A DNA stretch of 64,000 nt from Macrolepiota albuminosa (Eukaryota > Basidiomycota > Agaricomycetes > Agaricales > Agaricaceae), in contig JAMWFC010000070.1 of the NCBI GenBank assembly GCA_027475525.1, positions 248,001 to 312,000 of the forward strand. Direction: 5' to 3'. This document shows positions 46,252 through 56,076 of the stretch, one piece after another (position 1 is the first letter of the stretch; each line of letters starts with the position of its first letter). The notes beneath the pieces are model-generated. The model saw nothing but the letters and a program-made list of their open reading frames with translations, was not told the DNA's origin and made no database searches. A program made the position numbers and the translations under genes.

Positions 46252-47326
46252 ATGTCCACTTCTTTCGACGCCTCTGCTCTCCGCAATTTCCTGGCTAAGG
46301 CCTCCTATTTATTTGATCGCGCTAAGTCTGTCGGTCCCGCCGATGCGCCACAAACCGTCCCTGGTATTATGCAACTCTATTGGCGCTGGCTCGTGGTCCG
46401 CGGCTCCGACAGTTCCTGGGAGCGGGGTGACGAGGTTCGCGAGTGGTGCGTGGCCCGGTACCGTGAGTATGAGGGTGCCGATTGGTTGCGCCCTTTCGCG
46501 GACCTTTTCGTAAGTTTTCTAAGTTTGATTTTGGCGTTGTGGCGCTAAGGTTCAGCGCCCATACTAGGCTCCTTCCCTATCTGACGAGATCGACGCGTTG
46601 TTGGCTAGCACCGAGGTTAGCGAAGTAAGTCCTTCCTTCTCCTCTCCCCTTTTTCCACTGTTAATCCTTGAATAGTCGGTTGCTACGTCTCCCACCGTCG
46701 CCAGTCTTCCTACTGCCCCCTCGGCCTCTACTGTCCCTTCCGTTCCTACCGCCCCTCCTTCTGTTCCGCCTCCTTCTGTTCTTGGCAGCCCTTTTCGTGG
46801 CGCTGCTTCTTCCACTCGTCCTGCCCCAAGCGCTGCTTCTCCCGTCCGTACTGCCCCTCCCCATTCGGCCATCAAACGTATTGCCGTTTCTCGTAGCGAG
46901 CCACGACCCGGCCCGACGCGCCCAACTTCTCACGGTCCTCCGCGTAATTTCGCCATTGTTATTGAACGAGCGCCTCCTGCTCGTGCTAGTTCTCCTCCCA
47001 AACGTACCGTGCGTTCTTTTCCTATCTTCCTTACTCCATTTTTCTGACTTCTCCCCCTTCCAGATCAATCTCCCTGCTCGTGTTCCCCCTTTGTATGTCG
47101 TAAGTGCTTTGCTTGTTGTCGCTTGACTTTAGCGCCTAAATGTTAATGTCGATAGGCGCCTAACCAGACCATGTTCACCGACGCGGAGCTTCGCGACCTT
47201 TTGCGCCTTCGCCGTGATACTACCGTCATTGATACCGGCGTTCCGGCTGGTGTCCAAGTGCTGGGCGGCAAGAAGAAGGTTACCGTTGCGCCCTTGGAGC
47301 GTCGCGCGTTTAGGGCTCCAATATGA
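46252..47326 (+). CDS. Antisense intron-containing gene A inside element A
   Basis: Proposed exons are 46252-46509, 46568-46624, 46676-47008, 47064-47099 and 47156-47323, with GT-AG introns of 58, 51, 55 and 56 nt, all in phase 0. The product is about 284 residues and the TGA stop is the first three bases of LTR H. Exon 1 is a folded-looking domain ending REWCVARY...GADWLRPF, which is shared with gene B. Exon 3 is Ser/Pro/Thr-rich and becomes basic. The C-terminal exon has LRDLLRLRRD and ends with basic residues. The function is unknown. It runs opposite to the retroelement. The gene may once have continued beyond 47323. No in-frame stop occurs in the proposed exons. Confidence 0.65.
47313..47320 (-). 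other. Primer-site-like octamer next to LTR H
   Basis: The minus strand reads TGGAGCCC three bases after the LTR end, the same spacing as at LTR G. The following bases differ from the other primer sites. Confidence 0.45.
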
Positions 47327-48328
47327 TGACGCCCAAATCGAGCTGGATGCTGCGTGGACTATCACTAGTGCAGCTACTTAGCCGATATAGCTTTGGGCGT
47401 GCTAAGTGTGTGAGAGAGTCCTGGACAGGTCCCAGAGAACACACGGTAGGCAAGAGGTTGGTGGCAAGGAAAGTGGGTAATTGGAGGCACTTGCGTATGG
47501 CTCCTAAACGTGGCTACAGGGCGCTAAAAGTCGCTAAGGGGGAGCACTAAGAGCGTGGGAAAGTCGCTAAGAAAGGCGCTAAGAGGTGTGGGAAAGGGTC
47601 GCTAAGAGGCGCTAAGTATTAGCACCTAGAACGTGATAATAAAAGAATGAGATTGCTTAGCGGATCTAAGCACGAAAGCCAAGCCGTAGTTGCAAGGCGC
47701 TAGAGAGAGAGATATATAGAAAACTAGAGCAGAGTCCCCTTGCTTGACACGGTCAACAAGAGGTAGTCTGTTGCGTATGGAGACCAAAATGTTGGGATAC
47801 AATCCCTACTGCCAAATTGATTCCTTGTACTACTAACAAAAAGTAGGTATTTATAGTAAAGAAAGTTAGCCGACGCTAAGAGGTTAAGCGCCGCTAGAGG
47901 GTGGTGAACTGATAAAAATGTAAGTAAATGCGGTGAATTGAATTGTATAGTAAAAAGGTCCATAATGATGCTGTCACGGAAATACTTCATCATTTCCCTT
48001 TGTAAGCGCTGCCACTGGCTAAGAGCATTATGCCGGATTGACTGATGCCCAGTGTCTGTGTAAATGTATAGCCTTGGAGTGCAAGTGGCAAGGTGCGGCG
48101 AGGTGTCAATAGTGGTGCGAAGGATAAGTGGTGCCATAAAAAGTGGTCTGAGAGTAATTGGAGTCTGTAGCTGCAAGTTATTAGTGTAAAAATATAAGGA
48201 AAATAGCGCTGGAAGCGCTAGAGCGTGGCGCTTCTGGTGGTACTAGTGGGCCAATGTGAGGTGCGGGTATTGGTGCTATCTGTAGCCAGCCACGATGCAG
48301 GCTCATCAACGGGAGGGCTATTTGATCA
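47324..48328 (-). repeat. LTR H
   Basis: It starts TGATGACGCCC and shares with LTRs B and G the blocks TTGGGCGTGCTAA, CAGGTCCCAGAGAAC and GCCGTAGTTGCAAGGC. The right end (...TTTGATCA at 48328) is uncertain. It is far from identical to LTR A, so although it sits where the 5' LTR of element A should be, it may belong to another element. Confidence 0.65.
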
Positions 48329-48389
48329 GCCCGCTGCCCGCACGGTAGGCTTGTCAACTCGCCATAGGGCTAACTCTGTTCCTAGCACC

Positions 48390-50116
48390 TTCGAGACCTG
48401 GGGACAGCCCCAGAGACCCCTGGAACCCCTCCCACGAACGGACAATGCCCAACTCCCAGCCCCGGCAAACTCCAGTAGACCCCACGCAGACACCCCTAGC
48501 ACAGACGATACGCTGTGCTATATCGACGAGCTCACGTGCAGCAACAACAAACAACATCCTGCGCCCACGCCTGTTCTGGTACCGCCCCCCACGTCAGCCC
48601 CGGCCCCTCTGGAGCCCAACTTCCGCCGCAACCCCCCACCCCACTTCGATCTGCGGAACCCCCCATGGCCTCCGATGCAAGTGCGACCCTCCCAGGTTGA
48701 ACGTCCCCCACGCAACCTGACATCCGACCCCGCACCCAGCCCCCCTCAGATTGACCCGACACCACCAAACCCTTCCCGACCACCTCCGCCACCTCCAGCC
48801 GAGCCTTGAGGGTGACCCCCAGGCCCCCCACCTCTGCCACCCCCTGCGTGGAGACCTGGGCCTCCCCCTGGCAGAAACGAACCCCCCTGGGACAACGGAC
48901 CTCCCGGGCATGGACCTCCAGGTGAGCCATCCAGAGGAGGCCCTCCAGGCGGGTGGGGTCCTGCCCTCGGTGCCTTTTCTTCACAAGGAGGGGGGGTAAC
49001 CATTATTACTACTACTACAATGCCGGCCCCCGTCCCCGCAACGCTGCCAGACTGGACGATGCCCATGACGCCCTCGCCCGCGAAGGACGCCTGGACATTT
49101 AAAAGCCTGATGCATTTACGGGCTGGGACCCCCAAAAATGGCGTACATTCCTCACCCAATATCTTAATACGTTTCAGGCAAAGCCACTCACTTTTCAGGT
49201 TGACAGCTCCCAGGTGGCCTTTGCCGCCTCATACCTCCAGGGGATTGCCTTTGACCATTATACGGCCCTCATCCAGTTTGACCCCAACAACCTGGCACTC
49301 TCCCGCTGGCAAGCCTTTGTCGATGAGTTTTCCAGGAAATTCGGGATCTATGACACCATGGCCAAAGCCGAGGACAACCTCTTCAACCTCCAAATGGGCT
49401 CAGAAGAACGTTTCACCACCTTCATCGTACGTTTTGAGAAGGAAGCTTATGAGACAGGTTGGAATTACAGCGCCCTCCGGTACGCCCTCCACCACGCCTT
49501 GCTGCAACGTATCAAGGACGTCCTCCGACTCACCCCAAAACAACCCTCCTACGACGGATACAAGGCCCTCATCATGCAGATCAACCAATGCTATTGGGAA
49601 GACCGCAGCGAGTATTCGAACTCCCGACCCCCCTGGAACCCTAGGGGAGGACCCCCATGGCCCTTTGGCAAAACCCCCAATCCCCAAAATCGAAACTCCG
49701 GTCCCCCTGTGTTCTCCGGTGGCCGACCCCTGGTGAGTCATGGCCTGCCCAATACTAACCCCAGCAGCGGCACCCACCCCCAGGCCCAACTCAACGCCGC
49801 CGTGGCCGCCAACGACCCGGGCGATGCGCCAAACCCTGAGGAACCCCTGGAAGACTCTGAAGATCCCGACTTCACCGACGAATGGGACAAGGAGGCCCTC
49901 CAGGCCAACCGGCTTCAAAAGAAGGGACAACCCTGGGTCAAAGTTCCGAAGGATATGCAGAAACGACAAAGGAGGGAAGGTGTTTGCATACTCTGCGGTG
50001 AGAAAGACTATTTCATCTCTGAGTGTCTCCAACGACAGGTTATGGGACGTGCCACCTGGACCTTCAAAGGAGAGGACACCACCTTCGAGTATTTGGAAAA
50101 CGACCCGGCAATTTAG
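48390..50116 (+). pseudogene. gag of element D
   Basis: A Pro-rich N-terminus includes YIDELTCSNNKQHP, then a Pro/Gly-rich linker with two TGA codons and a 7-G run at 48990-48996 that is out of register. The Gag core at about 49020-49620 includes KWRTFLTQYLNTFQAKPLTFQVDS and FDHYTALIQFDPNN. The knuckle near 49990 reads CILCGEKDYFISEC: the His of CCHC is Tyr, whereas C keeps His. The frame ends with TAG at 50114, and the protease follows in the -1 frame. Confidence 0.75.
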
Positions 50117-53100
50117 ACCCGGAAGATGCTTTAAATCGTGGAATCGACCCTGACGTCTTCTCTGCCCTGGTTTTCCACCTTCGCTCCATGACACTCGCAC
50201 AGGACACCCTCACAGCTTACCTACCCTCCCACTCCTTGCACTCCCTCCTCCTCAAAACCCACCTCACCCCCTCCGGAACCCCTCTCAACACCCTCATTGA
50301 TAGTGGCGTCACCAACAACTTCATCGACAAGGCATGGTCTACCTTTGCCCCAGAACCTGCTCGGCGACTCCCGGTCCTGGTGCGGCTCAGCCTCTTCGAC
50401 AGAGACGCCTCTACAGCAGGGGACATCACTCACTTTGTGCGTATGCCTGTTACTTTCACCAATGGACAGACTCACACCCTCCGGATGCTGATAACCAAAC
50501 TCCACTCCTCCACACCCCTGGTCTTAGGGCTCCCATGGCTCTGAGACACCAACCTCCGCATTGATTGGCAACATCTTACCCTTTGCCTGACCTGGGACCC
50601 AACGCCCAACAACCAGCAACTCCCCTTCGACATCCCCCGCTCTCCGGACCCTACCCCAAAGAACCCCCTGGACAGGCCCCCACCACCCCCCGGACTCCAG
50701 TCCCGCTCATTCCAATCCTTTGTCATCAACGCCAGGCTGGACGGCGCCCTGGAACTAATATCGGCCCTCATCGACAGTGGAGCCACCGGAGTTTTCATCA
50801 GCGACGCCCTCGACCTTTCCCATGACTCCCTTGACCAGCCCCTCCGCCTGCAGTGCCTTGATGGCACCCCCTCCTCCTCTGGCCCCATCCAGAGGTCTCA
50901 CTTGGGGCGCATGACCCTGGACAACGACTACGAGTTCACTTCCAACTTCCTGGTCATGCGACTTCACGAATCAACCCCGATGGTGCTGGGACTACCCTGG
51001 CTACACAACACAAACCCCGACATCAATTGGAGGACGCTCACCATAACCTTCCTGGGACCTGAAGACCACCCCTTGACCGCCATGCACCTCCAGGCCCTAG
51101 GGAGCGACCTGATGCCTGACACCCCTGAGACAACAGCCGCACTCCCCACGCATACACCACCCACGCCTGTCTGAGCCTGCAAGGCCCCCGATTGACCCCC
51201 AAACATTCTTAGAAACAAGTACAAAGGGCTGAACTACCCGAGTCGGTCTCAGGCACACATCAAACCCACTCTGGCTGATGCATCCGTGACCCCAATCGAC
51301 CTGAACGCACTCGACATTAGGATTATTGGAGCCGCCCCCTTCGCCCACCTCATAAAGGATGGAACCCCCATGTTTCAGCTACACACCTCGCCATCTCTCC
51401 CAGAAGAACACCTACGAGGGAACGCTATTCCTACGGAAAAGAAGACCAAGGAGCAGATCCTCCGAGAAGTAGTTCCCCCAGAGTACCATGAGTTCACTGA
51501 CGTATTCTCCGAAGGAGACGCCAAGGAGATTCCCCCTCACTGCCCTTATGACCATACTATCAACCTCAAGGAAGGAGCTGCCCCCCCTTTCGGCAAGGTG
51601 TACAACATGTTGGAAGTTGAACTCTGGGCCCTCAAGGACTACTTTGATGAAATGCTTGGTAAAGGATTCATCCGACCCTCCGCCTCCACCGCTGGAGCCC
51701 CAGTTCTATTCGCCAAGAAAAAGGACGGTTCGCTCCGACTCTGTGTCAACTACCGGGGACTCAATAAGATTACCAAGAAGAACTGCTACCCACTCCTGCT
51801 CATTGGCGATCTGGTCGATCAACTCCGCAGTGCCAAGGTTTACACAAAAATCGACCTTCGCTCCGGCTACAACAACATCCGCATCGCCCTGGGACATGAG
51901 TGGAAAACCGCGTTCCACATGCGGTATGGTCTGTTTGAGTACCTTGTGATGCCTTTCAGAATGACTAACTCCCCCGCCACGTTCCAATACTTCATGAATG
52001 ACATCTTCCACAACATGAGCGACATCTTTGTAATCGTCTACTTGGACAACATCCTCATCTACTCTGACTCGAAGGAGGACCACCAGAAGCACGTCCGGCA
52101 AGTCCTCGAACACCTCTGGGAGCACAACCTCCACGCCAAGCCCGAGAAGTGTTCATTCCACACAGAAGAGGTTGAGTATCTCGGCATCATTGTATCTCCG
52201 AATGGTGTTCGCATGGACCCCCACAAAGTCGAGGCCATCGTCAACTGGCTGCAACTCCGGAACGTCAAGGAAGTACAGTCCTTCTTGGGTTTTGCTAACT
52301 TCTACTGGAGGTTTATAGACAACTACTCCGGTATCACAAAACTCCTCAACCGGCTCACATGCAAGGACGTTGCATGGAACTAGGACAGTAAGTGCCAGAG
52401 CGTCTTTAACCTACTCAAGGAGGCTTTCACGGCTGCCCCCGTACTCCGGCACTATGACCCCGCCCTCCCAATCATCCTAGAATGCGACGCCTCTGACTAT
52501 GCCATCGCCGGGATTCTCTTGCAGATGGGATCCGACGGTGGGGAGCCTCAGCCAGTTGCCTTCTACACTCGGTCCATGATCAACGCCGAGCTCAACTACA
52601 ACATCTATGACAAGGAGCTCCTCACCATTGTCGAAGCCTTCAAGCAATGGCGAGCCTAATCGGATCCAGGTCTATTCGGATGACAACAACCTGCAGTACT
52701 TCACCACGACCAAGCAGCTCAGCTGACGGCAGGCCTGATGGTCCAAAATCCTCTCAGAATACGACTTCATGATCCAGTACTGCCTGGGATGACTGGGAGC
52801 TAAACCCGATGCCCTCACCCGATGACCGGATGTCTACCCCAAGAAGTTGTTCAAGGCGGAACGCAATGCGTTCAATCATCATGTGGTGATCCCACCCAAG
52901 CATTTGAACACTGTACTGATCTTAAACGACGAAAGAACTCTGAGCCAGATCCGCCGTGCCCCCCGAGACAAGTACTTCACCAAGCATGACCCCCGCAAAC
53001 CCCCCAACAGAACCGACCGGGACCCTGCTTTCTCCTTGTCCTCCGACAAAAAACTCCTCCTTCAGGATGGCCGCATCTACGTCCCGGATCACGCCCGACT

Positions 53101-53224
53101 TTGCTATGATGTTCTCCGCCAACACCACAACCACAAGCTCTGGAGACACCCTGGAATACGTAAGACCCTCCAGCTTATCTCCCAGACTTACTTTTGGCCA
53201 GGGTTGAAGAAGGATGTGACTCGC
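50117..53224 (+). pseudogene. pol of element D with two tandem protease domains
   Basis: One frame carries two retropepsin-like domains: DSGV (Asp codon 50299) to VLGLPWL, then DSGA (Asp codon 50773) to VLGLPWL. RT follows (AKKKDGSLRLCVNYRGL, an SGYNNIRIA segment and the YLDN box, in which the second catalytic Asp is Asn), then RNase H (ECDASDYAIAGI) and the start of integrase. TGA codons at 50542, 51172, 51193 and several around 52725-52825 are CGA in element C where comparable. A segment in RNase H near 52655 appears deleted. Confidence 0.75.
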
Positions 53225-54250
53225 TGATGACACCCAAAGTTTGGTTAGTAACAAATGTGACTATAGTGTTACCATACCAAAAGCTTGCGTTGGGCGCGCT
53301 AAAAGTAATGTGGGGAGTCCCGGGCAGGTCCCAGAGAACGCATCTGTTAAAATGGGGAAAAGTCGGTAAGGGAGTCGGCAAGTGTAAAGCGCTAGGGTAA
53401 AGCGCCTAGAGAAGAAGCGGTAGGTGAACACGGCAAAGGTAAGCGGCAAGAGCACGATAAGCTTAGCGAAGTCTAAGCATCGATAATGCCTGCCGTAGTT
53501 GTGAACACGGCAAAGGTAAGCGGCAAGAGCACGATAAGCTTAGCGAAGTCTAAGCATCGATAATGCCTGCCGTAGTTGCAAGGCACGAGTGTATCGAGTG
53601 TTGGCGAGCGTCTGCAACTGCCGATGAGTTTTGACGTTGCCGACCGTAAATGAGCTCTTGAGCGTAAGGGAGACTGAAGAAAGGGGAGCAGGAAACTCTC
53701 GTCTTGTTATTCGATGGTGTATGTACAAGTTGGTAAGTACTTTTATACTACAATGAGTTCGCCGTCGCCAGTGGCTAATGACGCCAGAGTGCGGTAAACT
53801 AGAAAATTTCATAGGGGTAGCTCCAACGGTTTCAGATCCCTACCGTCCATTCAAGAGCCTTAGCGACGCCAGGCGACAGATCGCGAAGCTAAACCATCAC
53901 TCCATCACCCTTCTGTCCGTCAGAGTACCTAAGCGATGTCAGGCGCCAAATTGAGACGCTAAGTGGTGTCAGACGCCAAGGTCAAACGCCAAGCTGTCCG
54001 TCAGTTTTTGATAGATCATCAGGCTTCTCGCTAAGCGCTGTCGTCAGTGACTGATGCCATCTGTCAGTTGTCATTCTGTCTGCCGATTGGCGCTATCACT
54101 GATTGGATCTGCTTCTTGCCGTGCGTGGCCGTCGGGAATGGCTTAAAATAGGTAGAACACATGCGCTAAGTTCGGAACGAGTGTGGCAAGATTTCCGGAG
54201 CCGGTGCCAAGCCTGCCGTTGATGCGCCTAACCCGTATAGGGTCCTATCA
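53225..54250 (-). repeat. LTR B (3' LTR of element B, inserted in element D)
   Basis: On the plus strand it runs from TGATGACACCC to GGGTCCTATCA, 1026 bp including one 77-bp duplication. It interrupts the integrase of D and is followed on the right by the polypurine tract, so B is minus-oriented. Confidence 0.8.
53425..53578. repeat. Exact tandem duplication, period 77 (5 of 10)
   Basis: 53425-53501 is repeated without mismatch at 53502-53578 inside LTR B. Confidence 0.95.
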
Positions 54251-54286
54251 TCTCCCCCCAACTGAAAAATTGACTGTCCTCAGTCA
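54251..54286 (-). promoter_or_regulatory. Polypurine tract and hairpin of element B
   Basis: Identical over 36 bases to the tract at 46105-46140, although the adjoining LTRs are diverged. Confidence 0.75.
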
Positions 54287-54421
54287 CCAAATAAGGCTAC
54301 CGTTACCGCTTTTGTGACAAGTGGTCCGTGCGTTCTTGAGATTTGGTTTATAGTCCTGGCGCATGAGTGTGGACTTCGTTTCTTCTCCCCATCTTTTTCT
54401 GGCGCTCAATTAAAACAAAAA

Positions 54422-55045
54422 ATGTCCTTCCGTATTCCAACTCCGCCCCCCGTCCCATCTCAAGCTGCTCAAGAAGCCGCTTACGCCTACATCGCCAAGG
54501 CTAACCGATTTATTTGCCATATCAAGGGTGTTGGCGCCGAGGCATCTCCAAACTTAGTGGTTGGCGTTATGAAGCTGCTGGAGAAATGGTATGAGGTGAG
54601 AGTTCTTGGCGTTGGGTGGGATCGCGAAATCGAGGTGCGGGAGTGGTGCCGCGCACGGTATATTGACAATCATGGCGCTGAGTGGTTAGCGCCCTTCTCC
54701 TGTTTTGTAAGTTGCTTCTGTCGCCTGCCGTGTCGCTTAGCTGATTGCTCCCTAGGCACCTCCCCCTGTTCCCACCATCAACGATGAGCTGGAGGATATT
54801 CTTTCTGGCGCGTTGCCGATGACTGTAAGCGCATCGGCAACCGAGTTAGTAGCTTCTGACCTTTCCTTCTCTAGCTATGGACTGAACTATCCCCCTGTAG
54901 CAAGCAAGAGGTGTTGGCGCCCCTGGCGCACATGCAAGTGGCCGAGGAGCTGGCGACGCGGCAGGAAGAGATTTCCCAAGATGCCCGGGAAATCACCAGG
55001 GCTCTGGAGGAGCGGGAGCGGGTCAGAGAGTTGGCGGAGGAGATG
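54422..55045 (+). CDS. Antisense intron-containing gene B, truncated by LTR C
   Basis: Exons 54422-54706, 54756-54824 and 54875-55045 (partial), with GT-AG introns of 49 and 50 nt, all phase 0; 175 codons remain. Exon 1 ends REWCRARY...GAEWLAPF, clearly related to gene A, and the first intron sits at the same place. The second exon is short and acidic, as in A. Exon 3 is strongly predicted to be coiled coil (EELATRQEEISQDAREITRALEERERVRELAEEM). The gene is opposite in orientation to element B and is cut where LTR C begins. The function is unknown. It is open in all visible exons. Confidence 0.65.
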
Positions 55046-55393
55046 TGTCAGGTTCCGCTGAGTCGGGGCTTTCCGGGAAAGCAACGCCCTTACAATGCGG
55101 ACTTGACCCACGAATACTCGGGTGTCTGGAACTCCGGGGCTAGGACTCCAGGATTCAAGACGAGGACAGGGGTATCCCGGGAGAGGGGACTAGAGTCCGG
55201 GGGTTTTGGGTTGGAGGTAACTGAGAGTTAGAGGGGGTCGAGTCGTGAACCGGAGGTTCTAAGACGAGACCAAGTTAGTAAATCAAGAGTCGCGAAGTGC
55301 GTACCAAAACTTAGAGCACGCGAATACTTAGGCGTGCCAGTCGAAGCGTACCAATCAAGGGCGTACCAATCAAGCAAAAGGGGCATGCAATAA

Positions 55394-55547
55394 CCAAAGT
55401 AACAGTGTATGTAATATCAAGACTGGCGAATACAACAGAGAACTATGCTATAAGTACTACGGGGCCGGGTCCAAAGTAACAGTGTATGTAATATCAAGAC
55501 TGGCGAATACAACAGAGAACTATGCTATAAGTACTACGGGGCCGGGT
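55394..55547. repeat. Exact tandem duplication, period 77 (6 of 10)
   Basis: 55394-55470 is repeated without mismatch at 55471-55547 inside LTR C. Confidence 0.95.
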
Positions 55548-55689
55548 CTTGGGGTTCTGGGATGTCTGGGATGGGTTCCGGAGGTTATTGAGTAGCGGCA
55601 GGGGCTGCATACCGAGATCGCGAGTGTGGGGCGTGCAATCAATTGGCGCGGATGGAGTCGTGATGCGTGATGCGTGATGCGTGATGGCC

Positions 55690-55843
55690 GGAACGAGTCG
55701 CGTGATCTGATCGTTGATCGGGGCTGGTGACGGCTGATGGCGGTCCTTGATGCGCGTGATGGCGGTGGAACGAGTCGCGTGATCTGATCGTTGATCGGGG
55801 CTGGTGACGGCTGATGGCGGTCCTTGATGCGCGTGATGGCGGT
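55690..55843. repeat. Exact tandem duplication, period 77 (7 of 10)
   Basis: 55690-55766 is repeated without mismatch at 55767-55843 inside LTR C. Confidence 0.95.
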
Positions 55844-56076
55844 GTTGGCGGTTGTGATGGCGGGGCGTGTTCTGTGGAGTCGGAGGGAGGGTCCCGGAGG
55901 GTGTTCCGGGGGTGTTCCGGGGTGGGCCCGGAGGGGAGGGGTCGTGACATCACCCCCCCCTCAGCGCCGAGACCCTCCGAGGCGCGCATAGCCGGTGGTT
56001 CGGACCGGGGGTAAACCGTGGGATCCGGCACCTGACCTGCCACGTATTGAAAAAAATTTTACCGTCAAGTTCAACC

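Larger units (their letters stand above)
48329..53224 (+). mobile_element. Ty3/gypsy element D, decayed and cut by LTR B
   Basis: Plus-strand relative of element C. gag, two protease-like domains, RT, RNase H and the start of integrase are present; the sequence stops at 53224 after the zinc-domain segment YFWPGLKKDVTR, where LTR B begins. No 5' LTR of its own was found. It carries many more TGA codons than C. Confidence 0.8.
55046..55952 (-). repeat. LTR C (3' LTR of element C, inserted in gene B)
   Basis: On the minus strand it starts TGATGTCACGACCCC beside a C-run (polypurine tract on the minus strand, 55953-55960) and ends GGAACCTGACA; 907 bp as given, including two 77-bp duplications. 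The second LTR lies outside the window, so the limits rest on the TG...CA ends, the polypurine tract and the break in gene B. Confidence 0.7.

Noticed and set aside
46564..47068. Minus-strand Gly/Arg/Glu-rich ORFs opposite gene A
   Set aside because: They are the complement of the Ser/Pro/Thr-rich exon 3; the plus-strand exon structure explains the region better.
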